Source: Uranotaenia lowii (taxonomy: Eukaryota; Arthropoda; Insecta; Diptera; Culicidae). Taken from it: DNA of 64,000 bases. Shown here piece by piece: positions 13,401 through 24,081 of the stretch. The notes under the pieces are model-generated. The model saw only the letters and a program-made list of their open reading frames with translations. It had not been told where the DNA came from and did not search any database. Within the stretch, counting starts at the first letter, position 1. Every line of letters starts with the position of its first letter. The stretch covers positions 63,618,839 to 63,682,838 of the forward strand of contig NC_073691.1 in the NCBI RefSeq assembly GCF_029784155.1, in the 5' to 3' direction. A program made the translations under genes and the position numbers.

Positions 13401-15403
13401 TTCACCGGAAGTGGCAGCTGTATGCACATTCACGTTGATGTGAGTAGGCAATGAATGCATCAATTTTTTTTTCGCTGATAAAAAGTTCCATCACTCGAGT
13501 TCCACACTAACCTTAGAAACGTTTAAGTCGACACCTAGGTGGCAGCACCGTAGAAAGCTTAAAGATCTCTCTTTACTCATTCCATTTTCATCTCTCTTTC
13601 GCAGACCGGCGACGTCGATGCGGAGGACGTCGACTATCAAATCATTCGGCGCGTAAACACTCATGTGGGCATGTCATCGATGAATTCGTTCGCCCGGGCG
13701 CCTCGCACGCCGAAGCGCATCGAAACAGTCAAATCCGAACTGGGTCTGGAGATGATCAAGCCCAAGGTGACCTTCTTCCAGCGGTTCACGGCTCTGATGG
13801 ACGTTGGGCTGCTCAAGGATATCTACTATCTGAACATCCTGTTCGGGCTGTCCATCTTCTATGTGGCCGAGATGAACTTCAAGATGGTGACGCCATTCTT
13901 CCTGACCAGTTTGGGTTTCGACAAGAGCGAGACGGCCTTCTTCTTGTCGGTTTCGGCGCTGACGGATATAGCGGCTCGGGTTATAGTGCCCCCCATCGGC
14001 GATAAGCTGAAGATTCGGAAGCGGCTGCTGTTTATGACCTCGCTCGTTTTCGTCGCCATTACGAGATCCAGTAAGTGATGAAAATCACTATTTTTACCTT
14101 TTTTTAAAAATAATTTCTGGTCTTGGAGGCCGTTTCCTCTCAGCCTTGATTAAGAAAGGTTGATTTTTTAAGGTTAGTTTTAAGGTTAAATGAGATGAAA
14201 TTTAGCCACGAATGTTTCATAATTGATTGGCCACCCTAAAAGCCATTTTCATAGAAGCTAAAGCCGCGAGACGAAGCGAAGCTCGGGAATTTTGAACAGA
14301 TGCATCAGCACGTTTGTCGTATTCATACCTATGACAGAAATTTGAGTTTTTTTTAGTTGTTTTTCATTGCATTGAGTGATAACCAGTAAAGCTTTGCTCC
14401 GTCACGTTCCGCATGATTCTTCTAGAATATTCATCAATCAATATGATCAGTTTCTCAAACCTTTTCAATTGAAATCGTAGATATTAATAAAAAATATGTG
14501 GTAAGAATTGTTACCTTAAGTCAAAACATTATCGTTGAACTTTTCAGATAAAAAACAAATAAATTGATAAAGTGATAAAGCTTTTGGCTTCTTCATTATG
14601 AAGTCAATCTTCCATTATGTTGAATTTCATTAGGAAAAATAACTTTCTTCCGAAAGAAAGTTGACGAATAAGTTCCATCACTTGAATTCCACACTAACCT
14701 TCTGAATTCTGAATCTGAATTCTGAATCTGAGTTCTGAATCTGAATTCTGAATCTGAATTCTGAATCTGAATTCTGAATCTGAATTCTGAATCTGAATTC
14801 TGAATCTGAATTCTGAATCTGAATTCTGAATCTGAATTCTGAATCTGAATTCTGAATCTGAATTAATCTGAATTCTGAATCTGAATTCTGAATCTGAATT
14901 CTGAATCTGAATTCTGAATCTGAATTCTGAATCTGAATTCTGAATTCTGAATCTGAACTCTTGATATTAATGATGGACCCTTCTTATGAATCTTAAAATC
15001 TCGCGTAGTGTAGAAGTGCTTTAATAAAATAAATCTTTTTTTTTCATCTCTTCCAGTTGTTGCCGAACAAACCGACCATACCCAGTTGCTGATCTGGCTT
15101 TCGATCACCGGATTCTTCCGGGGTATCGCGCTGGCTAACTTTACCCTGTGCGTATCCGAGTATTCATCGCTGGAGAAGCTGCCGGCCGCCTTCGGATGGC
15201 ACATGGTCGGCAAAGGGGTGTTTGTGATCGCTTTTGGACCCCTGATCGGAGCCATCCGGGACTGGACCGATAGCTATCCGATCTGCATCCACGCGCAGTC
15301 CGTCTGCATCTTTACCTGCGTTTTTGCTTGGTTGATCGAGTTTGCGATCAGAAGGATAAGAAACAAGAAAGTCGTCGAAGCGAACCCAAGCGTTGCTGCG
15401 TGA
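4437..15403 (+). CDS. Monocarboxylate transporter-like (SLC16/MFS) protein, 5 coding exons
   Basis: Coding exons 4437-4520, 4688-4958, 12802-13439, 13605-14070 and 15057-15403 all have GT donors and AG acceptors. They join in frame to 1806 nt, 601 aa plus stop. Family marks seen: APDGGWGW at residues 11-18, the MCT signature just before the first membrane helix; NLATRSIEPSFGLLFGDLL in the first helix region; GIGVGLATSAAFVALNHYF in the fourth; and LTDIAAR, whose Asp452 and Arg456 match the Asp/Arg pair in helix 8 of mammalian MCT1. A long polar loop (about residues 195-370) separates the two six-helix halves, as usual for MCTs. The predicted role is proton-linked or facilitative transport of a small carboxylate or similar solute across the plasma membrane; the substrate cannot be inferred. 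Intron 2 is 7.8 kb and full of mobile elements. Intron 4 carries a minisatellite. No break is seen, so it is probably functional. Confidence 0.93.
5490..6905. mobile_element. Fold-back (long inverted repeat) element in transporter intron 2
   Basis: The left arm starts near GTTCACTTTTCGGC and the right arm ends with GCCGAAAAGTGAAC. The arms (about 5490-6130 and 6480-6905) stay inverted copies for roughly 420 bp, for example AAAGCCGGACTCATA on the left against TATGAGTCCGGCTTT on the right. The central spacer is about 350 bp, without coding capacity. The left arm is longer because it holds an insertion at 5648-5857. Confidence 0.8.
5648..5857 (+). mobile_element. Retroposed insertion (SINE or truncated LINE) with (AAGCT)n tail
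   Basis: The roughly 210-bp segment ends in five AAGCT-type repeats and is flanked by near-identical duplications of about 23 bp (5624-5647 and 5858-5880, one mismatch). A GGGTTCAATGATTC stretch near 5800 resembles a Pol III B box, so a SINE is possible. A 5'-truncated LINE 3' end is the alternative. The uninterrupted target is visible in the other arm of the host fold-back element (about 6741-6775). Confidence 0.7.
6906..9301. other. Transporter intron 2, AT-rich, no gene seen
   Basis: Only short chance ORFs. The string TTTCACTGCGGAATATTTTT occurs at about 7798 and 8740 in the same orientation, each followed by related text with GTTCAC and ACGT motifs, suggesting two copies of an old repeat. 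Confidence 0.4.
9302..10205. mobile_element. TIR element with repeated GGGGAATCGTGGGCCAC motif
   Basis: The 25-bp ends at 9302-9326 and 10181-10205 are inverted copies (22 of 25 by eye), both starting GGGAGAGTGGGG at the outer edge. The core motif recurs inside at about 9503-9525, in inverted form at 9818-9836 and again at 10163-10180. No transposase is encoded, so this is a non-autonomous element of about 0.9 kb in transporter intron 2. Confidence 0.6.
10206..11199. other. Transporter intron 2, short AGTA-rich stretch, no gene seen
   Basis: A run of TAAGTAAGT-like simple repeats lies at about 10283-10330 and resembles the tail left by RTE-type LINEs, but no LINE sequence is attached. Otherwise AT-rich with chance ORFs only. 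Confidence 0.3.
11200..11500. repeat. Dispersed repeat, copy 1 (partner at 30390-30690)
   Basis: Text such as TTTCAATACGATTTCTGAAA, AGAGCCCTCAATCGTGAAT and TTTTGGGGTTTAAATTTCAA has recognisable counterparts in the same order at 30445-30660. A loose match may continue to about 11890 (TTTCTATCAACAAGT, also at 31397). It is rich in TCTGAATT words like those in the 13-bp minisatellite. The element class is unknown. Confidence 0.5.
11501..12801. other. Remainder of transporter intron 2, no gene seen
   Basis: AT-rich. A G/C-run segment at about 12070-12145 may be a retroelement end but is not assignable. Open frames at 12175-12587 show no recognisable domain and lie inside the intron. Confidence 0.35.
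13483..13514 (+). repeat. 32-bp direct repeat in intron 3 (partner 14670-14701)
   Basis: AAGTTCCATCACTCGAGTTC continues as CACACTAACCTT. A copy with two differences sits in intron 4 at 14670-14701, directly next to the 13-bp minisatellite. It may be a fragment copied between neighbouring introns. Confidence 0.6.
14670..14701 (+). repeat. 32-bp direct repeat in intron 4 (partner 13483-13514)
   Basis: Second copy of the 32-bp segment found in intron 3. Its last base abuts the minisatellite block, so the minisatellite may have entered together with this duplicated piece. Confidence 0.6.
14702..14962 (-). repeat. 13-bp minisatellite block in transporter intron 4
   Basis: About 20 copies of CTGAATCTGAATT, the reverse complement of the AATTCAGATTCAG unit that forms the large blocks at 16563-24081. 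A few units are shortened (GAATTCTGAATTCTG). It lies about 95 bp upstream of the last exon's acceptor. Confidence 0.95.
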
Positions 15404-16265
15404 AGCTTTTGAGTCGATGAAAGGTGATCTTGAACGACGTTGCATACCTTAGGGAGCATTCAAACTCATCTAAAATAAACCGAGGGACTGTATTCACCAC
15501 TTTAGAAATATTTTTCAAAGTTTTTAGACAGCGTACTTTTGAGATATTTCTTGCGAGAACAGTTATAACTAAAAAAACGAGCAAGAAATTATGCAATTGC
15601 AATTTAGAAGGAAAAAAATGGAATTGTTGTCCCTCTAGCTTAGCAAGAGTTATCGTATAAGAATGAGACTGCGATATATACATACATTTAACAAAAATAC
15701 AACAAAACCTATACATCAACTAGCTAAGATTCAAAGTGAAACGTACGTGATTAGTAGAAAAGCAAAGGTGTACTTACGAGGGATACCAAAAAAATCTTGA
15801 TTACTAGTTTGTATTTTAGCGTCCACAGGGCACGCAGTATTAGCCTATTGTATGTATGTAATTCGAAAATCAAAACCTGGAAACGTTTAGCAAATATCTA
15901 CAAGAAATGTGTATCCATCGCACTGGTTTCACAAACGGATCGATTCAAAACCGTATGAGCCTTATAGAGCTTGTTGTTGTTGATGATATACAATATAAAA
16001 TATGGTATGAGAGCATTTTTGGAAGTTCGATAGTAACTCTCGCAGCGGAGATGAAGTGTAAGATTTTTAGAGTGTATAACAACCGATTAACTTAGTTCAC
16101 ATTTTGGGAACATAGGAATTAAACAAAAATGCAAATATCATATGTCACGTTTTATGACGATGTGATACATACTTACTACAGATAAGCGGAGCTTGAATAT
16201 AAACGAATGAAGGAGCTTAGAATCTCCACAAATTTCATGAATAACAATAAATTTTGTTTTAGCTG
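15404..16265 (+). other. Probable 3' UTR of the transporter gene
   Basis: No other gene follows. AATAAA at 16246-16251 is followed by a T/G-rich stretch, a plausible poly(A) site. An earlier AATAAA-like word at about 15474 is an alternative. Extent inferred only. Confidence 0.4.
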
Positions 16266-16562
16266 ATGTTGGAGGTCGTGAAAGAAACGTTTGTCTTTAA
16301 ATATGAACACAAAAGAAATGTTTCTTAAGGCGTTTTTCAAACGTCCTATCTACAAATTTTAAAAAAAATATAAAAAAAACATCATAATTGTTGAACAAAA
16401 ATGCATAGTTTTTTCATAAACTACCGAGAATCTTTCAGATAATCTCAAGGGTTACCTGAATTACTCAAAACATTCAGGATGAAAACTTTCGATCAATACT
16501 GTGATTTTTAAATCTACTTTGTGACCGACCTCTGATGCATTGCTGTTTTCGATTGAAACGAA

Positions 16563-17454
16563 TTTTATTTATTCGCCTTTTAGGAATTCTGATTCAGAAT
16601 TCAGAAGAAAAATAAAGAACCAGAATTCTGATTCAACATTGATATTCAGAATTCAGATTTCCGATTCGGAATTCAGATCTAGAATTTGGATTCGGCAATT
16701 ATATTCAGAAATCAGATTCGAAATTCAGAACCAGACTTCAAATTCAGAATCACAATTGTGGTTCTGAATTTTGATTCAGATTCACAATTCAGATTCAGAA
16801 TTCAGATTCAGAATTCAGATTCAGAATTCAGATTCAGAATTCAGATTCAGAATTCAGATTCAGAATTCAGATTCAGAATTCAGATTCAGAATTCAGATTC
16901 AGAATTCAGATTCAGAATTCAGATTCAGAATTCAGATTCACAATTCAGATTCAGAATTCAGAATTCAGAATTCAGATTCAGAATTCAGATTCAGAATTCA
17001 GATTCAGAATTCAGATTCAGAATTCAGATTCAGAATTCAGATTCAGAATTCAGATTCAGAATTCAGATTCAGAATTCAGATTCAGAATTCAGATTCAGAA
17101 TTCAGATTCAGAATTCAGATTCAGAATTCAGATTCAGAATTCAGATTCAGAATTCAGATTCAGAATTCAGAATTCAGATTCAGAATTCAGATTCAGAATT
17201 CAGATTCAGAATTCAGATTCAGAATTCAGATTCAGAATTCAGATTCAGAATTCAGATTCAGAATTCAGATTCAGAATTCAGATTCAGAATTCAGATTCAG
17301 AATTCAGATTCAGAATTCAGATTCAGAATTCAGATTCAGAATTCAGATTCAGAATTCAGATTCAGAATTCAGATTCAGAATTCAGATTCAGAATTCAGAT
17401 TCAGAATTCAGATTCAGAATTCAGATTCAGAATTCAGATTCAGAATTCAGATTC
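16563..17454 (+). repeat. 13-bp minisatellite, left block
   Basis: Unit AATTCAGATTCAG. The first 200 bases are degenerate, then about 50 near-perfect units follow, with occasional shortened units (GAATTCAGAATTCAG at about 16957 and 17168). The unit has no stop in any + frame, and 13 is not a multiple of 3, so all three frames read the same 13-residue cycle. The resulting long ORFs are not evidence of a protein. The block ends exactly where the 508-bp array starts. Confidence 0.97.
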
Positions 17455-20400
17455 TGTAAATTTATTTTTCGGCATATCGGTGAAAAGTAGTTATGAAATT
17501 GATAAAGATGGATAGAGAAGTGAGAAGAAAATTTACAGATGTTGAAAAGAGCGAAAGAGCATTTTTGCGAGGAAACTTATTAACGTACACCATACTTTAC
17601 CCTGCAACATTTCATTATTTAGGAGAAGTAGTACCGGGATAGAGGTGGTACTACCTTAACCTATACAATGAAATCTGGTTGGTCCGAAGTCTACATGTGG
17701 TGAACACGTATACTCCGGACGGGCAAAATATGGCGTACGTTAAGCTCCAGAAAGCTTCCCTATTGCGCGCAATGGTTCTATCGATGCGCTAGCCGTGTTG
17801 ATATTTCGTTATCACGGCATGAATGCACTGTATGAGTGCTAATCATTAGGGTCAACGGTCCAATTTGGCTAAGCCCGAATTATTTTGAACCATTGATTTG
17901 ATTTGATTTTTAAAGCCTATTATTATGATTTTTAAGATAAGTTAACCACCGTTAATTAATTTTGTAAATTTATTTTTCGGCATATCGGTGAAAAGTAGTT
18001 ATGAAATTGATAAAGATGGATAGAGAAGTGAGAAGAAAATTTACAGATGTTGAAAAGAGCGAAAGAGCATTTTTGCGAGGAAACTTATTAACGTACACCA
18101 TACTTTACCCTGCAACATTTCATTATTTAGGAGAAGTAGTACCGGGATAGAGGTGGTACTACCTTAACCTATACAATGAAATCTGGTTGGTCCGAAGTCT
18201 ACATGTGGTGAACACGTATACTCCGGACGGGCAAAATATGGCGTACGTTAAGCTCCAGAAAGCTTCCCTATTGCGCGCAATGGTTCTATCGATGCGCTAG
18301 CCGTGTTGATATTTCGTTATCACGGCATGAATGCACTGTATGAGTGCTAATCATTAGGGTCAACGGTCCAATTTGGCTAAGCCCGAATTATTTTGAACCA
18401 TTGATTTGATTTGATTTTTAAAGCCTATTATTATGATTTTTAAGATAAGTTAACCACCGTTAATTAATTTTGTAAATTTATTTTTCGGCATATCGGTGAA
18501 AAGTAGTTATGAAATTGATAAAGATGGATAGAGAAGTGAGAAGAAAATTTACAGATGTTGAAAAGAGCGAAAGAGCATTTTTGCGAGGAAACTTATTAAC
18601 GTACACCATACTTTACCCTGCAACATTTCATTATTTAGGAGAAGTAGTACCGGGATAGAGGTGGTACTACCTTAACCTATACAATGAAATCTGGTTGGTC
18701 CGAAGTCTACATGTGGTGAACACGTATACTCCGGACGGGCAAAATATGGCGTACGTTAAGCTCCAGAAAGCTTCCCTATTGCGCGCAATGGTTCTATCGA
18801 TGCGCTAGCCGTGTTGATATTTCGTTATCACGGCATGAATGCACTGTATGAGTGCTAATCATTAGGGTCAACGGTCCAATTTGGCTAAGCCCGAATTATT
18901 TTGAACCATTGATTTGATTTGATTTTTAAAGCCTATTATTATGATTTTTAAGATAAGTTAACCACCGTTAATTAATTTTGTAAATTTATTTTTCGGCATA
19001 TCGGTGAAAAGTAGTTATGAAATTGATAAAGATGGATAGAGAAGTGAGAAGAAAATTTACAGATGTTGAAAAGAGCGAAAGAGCATTTTTGCGAGGAAAC
19101 TTATTAACGTACACCATACTTTACCCTGCAACATTTCATTATTTAGGAGAAGTAGTACCGGGATAGAGGTGGTACTACCTTAACCTATACAATGAAATCT
19201 GGTTGGTCCGAAGTCTACATGTGGTGAACACGTATACTCCGGACGGGCAAAATATGGCGTACGTTAAGCTCCAGAAAGCTTCCCTATTGCGCGCAATGGT
19301 TCTATCGATGCGCTAGCCGTGTTGATATTTCGTTATCACGGCATGAATGCACTGTATGAGTGCTAATCATTAGGGTCAACGGTCCAATTTGGCTAAGCCC
19401 GAATTATTTTGAACCATTGATTTGATTTGATTTTTAAAGCCTATTATTATGATTTTTAAGATAAGTTAACCACCGTTAATTAATTTTGTAAATTTATTTT
19501 TCGGCATATCGGTGAAAAGTAGTTATGAAATTGATAAAGATGGATAGAGAAGTGAGAAGAAAATTTACAGATGTTGAAAAGAGCGAAAGAGCATTTTTGC
19601 GAGGAAACTTATTAACGTACACCATACTTTACCCTGCAACATTTCATTATTTAGGAGAAGTAGTACCGGGATAGAGGTGGTACTACCTTAACCTATACAA
19701 TGAAATCTGGTTGGTCCGAAGTCTACATGTGGTGAACACGTATACTCCGGACGGGCAAAATATGGCGTACGTTAAGCTCCAGAAAGCTTCCCTATTGCGC
19801 GCAATGGTTCTATCGATGCGCTAGCCGTGTTGATATTTCGTTATCACGGCATGAATGCACTGTATGAGTGCTAATCATTAGGGTCAACGGTCCAATTTGG
19901 CTAAGCCCGAATTATTTTGAACCATTGATTTGATTTGATTTTTAAAGCCTATTATTATGATTTTTAAGATAAGTTAACCACCGTTAATTAATTTTGTAAA
20001 TTTATTTTTCGGCATATCGGTGAAAAGTAGTTATGAAATTGATAAAGATGGATAGAGAAGTGAGAAGAAAATTTACAGATGTTGAAAAGAGCGAAAGAGC
20101 ATTTTTGCGAGGAAACTTATTAACGTACACCATACTTTACCCTGCAACATTTCATTATTTAGGAGAAGTAGTACCGGGATAGAGGTGGTACTACCTTAAC
20201 CTATACAATGAAATCTGGTTGGTCCGAAGTCTACATGTGGTGAACACGTATACTCCGGACGGGCAAAATATGGCGTACGTTAAGCTCCAGAAAGCTTCCC
20301 TATTGCGCGCAATGGTTCTATCGATGCGCTAGCCGTGTTGATATTTCGTTATCACGGCATGAATGCACTGTATGAGTGCTAATCATTAGGGTCAACGGTC

Positions 20401-20998
20401 CAATTTGGCTAAGCCCGAATTATTTTGAACCATTGATTTGATTTGATTTTTAAAGCCTATTATTATGATTTTTAAGATAAGTTAACCACCGTTAATTAAT
20501 TTTGTAAATTTATTTTTCGGCATATCGGTGAAAAGTAGTTATGAAATTGATAAAGATGGATAGAGAAGTGAGAAGAAAATTTACAGATGTTGAAAAGAGC
20601 GAAAGAGCATTTTTGCGAGGAAACTTATTAACGTACACCATACTTTACCCTGCAACATTTCATTATTTAGGAGAAGTAGTACCGGGATAGAGGTGGTACT
20701 ACCTTAACCTATACAATGAAATCTGGTTGGTCCGAAGTCTACATGTGGTGAACACGTATACTCCGGACGGGCAAAATATGGCGTACGTTAAGCTCCAGAA
20801 AGCTTCCCTATTGCGCGCAATGGTTCTATCGATGCGCTAGCCGTGTTGATATTTCGTTATCACGGCATGAATGCACTGTATGAGTGCTAATCATTAGGGT
20901 CAACGGTCCAATTTGGCTAAGCCCGAATTATTTTGAACCATTGATTTGATTTGATTTTTAAAGCCTATTATTATGATTTTTAAGATAAGTTAACCACC
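17455..20998 (+). repeat. Seven head-to-tail copies of a 508-bp unit
   Basis: Units start at 17455, 17963, 18471, 18979, 19487, 19995 and 20503, exactly 508 bp apart. By eye the copies are identical. The last lacks 12 bases. There is no long ORF. The unit can form several hairpins: ATTTCATT...AATGAAAT enclosing GTAGTACC...GGTACTAC (17609-17674), GTCCG...CGGAC (17682-17720), GCCGTG...CACGGC, GCACT...AGTGC, and the palindrome ATTGCGCGCAAT. A diverged relative of the first 260 bp lies at 42990-43255. The array sits inside the 13-bp minisatellite. Identical copies mean very recent amplification, homogenisation, or an assembly effect. Function is unknown. Confidence 0.95.
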
Positions 20999-21067
20999 AT
21001 AACTACTTTTCACCGATATGCCGAAAAATAAATTTACAAAATTAATTAACGGTGGTTAACTTATCTT
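20999..21067 (-). repeat. Inverted partial copy of the 508-bp unit (fold-back junction)
   Basis: After the seventh unit stops at ACCACC, the sequence turns into the reverse complement of a unit-to-unit junction (AACTACTTTTCACCG through TTAACTTATCTT). It then returns to the 13-bp minisatellite. Such a turn is expected of template switching or a hairpin-closed break. Confidence 0.85.
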
Positions 21068-21132
21068 AGAATTCAGATTCAGAATTCAGATTCAGAATTC
21101 AGATTCAGAATTCAGATTCAGAATTCAGATTC
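21068..21132 (+). repeat. 13-bp minisatellite, short middle block
   Basis: About five units of AATTCAGATTCAG. The right end is ATTCAGATTC joined to TGTAAATTT, the same junction sequence as at 17454/17455. Confidence 0.93.
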
Positions 21133-21698
21133 TGTAAATTTATTTTTCGGCATATCGGTGAAAAGTAGTTTTGAAATTGATAAAGATGGATAGAAAAGTG
21201 AGAAGAAAATTTACAGATGTTGAAAAGAGCGAAAGAGCATTTTTGCGAGGAAGCTTATTAACGTACACCATACTTTACCCTGCAACATTTCATTATTTAG
21301 GAGAAGTAGTACCGGGATAGAGGTGGCACTACCTTAACCTATACAATGAAATCTGGTTGGTCCGAAGTCTACATGTGGTGAACACGTATACTCCGGACGG
21401 GCTATCCGGAGTATACGTGTTCACCACATGTAGACTTCGGACCAACCAGATTTCATTGTATAGGTTAAGGTAGTGCCACCTCTATCCCGGTACTACTTCT
21501 CCTAAATAATGAAATGTTGCAGGGTAAAGTATGGTGTACGTTAATAAGTTTCCTCGCAAAAATGCTCTTTCGCTCTTTTCAACATCTGTAAATTTTCTTC
21601 TCACTTTTCTATCCATCTTTATCAATTTCAAAACTACTTTTCACCGATATGCCGAAAAATAAATTTACAAAATTAATTAACGGTGGTTAACTTATCTT
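21133..21698. repeat. Palindrome of a variant 508-unit, 265-bp arms
   Basis: The left arm 21133-21397 is the first 265 bp of the 508-bp unit with private variants (TAGTTTTGAAA, GATAGAAAAGTG, GGTGGCACTACC). A 7-base loop (CGGGCTA, 21398-21404) follows, then the right arm 21405-21669 as its reverse complement with the same variants. One difference was noticed: GAGGAAGC on the left, GAGGAAAC when the right arm is reversed. The right arm then continues into the unit-junction sequence to 21698. The shared variants show that one arm was copied from the other. Confidence 0.9.
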
Positions 21699-24081
21699 TA
21701 GAATTCAGATTCAGAATTCAGATTCAGAATTCAGATTCAGAATTCAGATTCAGAATTCAGATTCAGAATTCAGAATTCAGATTCAGAATTCAGATTCAGA
21801 ATTCAGATTCAGAATTCAGATTCAGAATTCAGATTCAGAATTCAGATTCAGAATTCAGAATTCAGATTCAGAATTCAGATTCAGAATTCAGATTCAGAAT
21901 TCAGATTCGGAATTCAGATTCAGAATTCAGATTCAGAATTCAGATTCAGAATTCAGATTCAGAATTCAGATTCAGAATTCAGATTCAGAATTCAGATTCA
22001 GAATTCAGATTCAGAATTCAGATTCAGAATTCAGATTCAGAATTCAGATTCAGAATTCAGATTCAGAATTCAGATTCAGAATTCAGATTCAGACTTCAGA
22101 TTCAGAATTCAGAATTCAGATTCAGAATTCAGATTCAGAATTCAGATTCAGAATTCAGATTCAGAATCCAGATTCAGAATTCAGATTCCGAATTCAGATT
22201 CCGAATTCAGAATTCAGATTCAGAATCCAGATTCAGAATTCAGATTCCGAATTCAGATTCCGAATTCAGATTCAGAATTCAGATTCAGAATTCAGATTCA
22301 GAATTCAGATTCAGAATTCAGATTCAGAATTCAGATTCAGAATTCAGATTCAGAATTCAGATTCAGAATTCAGATTCAGAATTCAGATTCAGAATTCAGA
22401 TTCAGAATTCAGATTCAGAATTCAGATTCAGAATTCAGATTCAGAATTCAGATTCAGAATTCAGATTCAGAATTCAGATTCAGAATTCAGATTCAGAATT
22501 CAGATTCAGAATTCAGATTCAGAATTCAGATTCAGAATTCAGATTCAGAATTCAGATTCAGAATTCAGATTCAGAATTCAGATTCAGAATTCAGATTCAG
22601 AATTCAGATTCAGAATTCAGATTCAGAATTCAGATTCAGAATTCAGATTCAGAATTCAGATTCAGAATTCAGATTCAGAATTCAGATTCAGAATTCAGAT
22701 TCAGAATTCAGATTCAGAATTCAGATTCAGAATTCAGATTCAGAATTCAGATTCAGAATTCAGATTCAGAATTCAGATTCAGAATTCAGATTCAGAATTC
22801 AGATTCAGAATTCAGATTCAGAATTCAGATTCAGAATTCAGATTCAGAATTCAGATTCAGAATTCAGATTCAGAATTCAGATTCAGAATTCAGATTCAGA
22901 ATTCAGATTCAGAATTCAGATTCAGAATTCAGATTCAATATTCAGATTCAGAATTCAGATTCAGAATTCAGATTCAGAATTCAGATTCAGAATTCAGAAT
23001 TCAGATTCAGAATTCAGATTCAGAATTCAGATTCAGAATTCAGATTCAGAATTCAGATTCAGAATTCAGATTCAGAATTCAGATTAAGAATTCAGATTCA
23101 GAATTCAGATTCAGAATTCAGATTCAGAATTCAGATTCAGAATTCAGATTCAGAATTCAGATTCAGAATTCAGATTCAGAATTCAGATTCAGAATTCAGA
23201 TTTAGAATTCAGATTCAGACTTCAGATTTAGAATTCAGATTCAGAATTCAGAATTCAGATTCAGAATTCAGATTCAGATTTCAGATTCAGAATTCAGATT
23301 CAGAATTCAGATTCAGAATTCAGATTCAGAATTCAGATTCAGAATTCAGATTCAGAATTCAGATTCAGAATTCAGAATTCAGAGTTCAGATTCAGATTCA
23401 GAATTCAGATTCGGAATTCAGAGTTCAGATTCAGATTCAGAATTCAGATTCAGATTCAGAATTCAGATTCAGAATTCAGAATTCAGATTCAGAATTCAGA
23501 TTCAGAATTCAGATTCAGAATTCAGATTCAGAATTCAGATTCAGAATTCAGATTCAGAATTCAGATTCAGAATTCAGATTCAGAATTCAGATTCAGAATT
23601 CAGATTCAGAATTCAGATTCAGAATTCAGATTCAGAATTCAGATTCAGAATTCAGATTCAGAATTCAGATTCAGAATTCAGATTCAGAATTCAGATTCAG
23701 AATTCAGATTCAGAATTCAGATTCAGAATTCAGATTCAGAATTCAGATTCAGAATTCAGATTCAGAATTCAGATTCAGAATTCAGATTCAGAATTCAGAT
23801 TCAGAATTCAGATTCAGAATTCAGATTCCGAATTCAGATTCAGAATTCAGATTAAGAATTCAGATTCAGAATTCAGATCCAGAATTCAGATTCAGAAATC
23901 AGATTCAGAATTCAGAATTCAGATTCAGAATTAAGATTCAGAATTAAGATTCAGAATTCAGAATTCAGATTCAGAATTCAGATTCAGAGTTCAGATTCAG
24001 ATTCAGAATTCAGATTCAGAATTCAGATTTAGAATTCAGATTCAGAATTCAGAATTCAGATTCAGAATTCAGATTCAGAAT
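21699..24081 (+). repeat. 13-bp minisatellite, large right block
   Basis: About 180 units of AATTCAGATTCAG. The central part (about 22260-22930) is almost uniform. The flanks carry point variants (GATTCCGAATTC, GATTTAGAATTC, GATTAAGAATTC) and short or spliced units, most of all after 23200. An uninterrupted 754-codon frame runs through it only because the unit lacks stops. Confidence 0.97.

Noticed and set aside
16686..17490. Overlapping 257- and 239-codon open frames
   Set aside because: Same minisatellite artefact; two frames give the same 13-residue cycle.
17455..20998. Possible hammerhead ribozyme or retrozyme in the 508-bp unit
   Set aside because: Neither strand has the CTGATGA core required for a hammerhead. 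Tandem circular-RNA origin remains only a guess.
21683..23947. 754-codon open frame of repeating EFRFRIQIQNSDS
   Set aside because: It is the stop-free translation of a 13-bp minisatellite, open in all three + frames; there is no start context, domain or splice evidence.
17455..24081. CRISPR-like array
   Set aside because: Repeats are contiguous satellites without unique spacers, in an animal genome.
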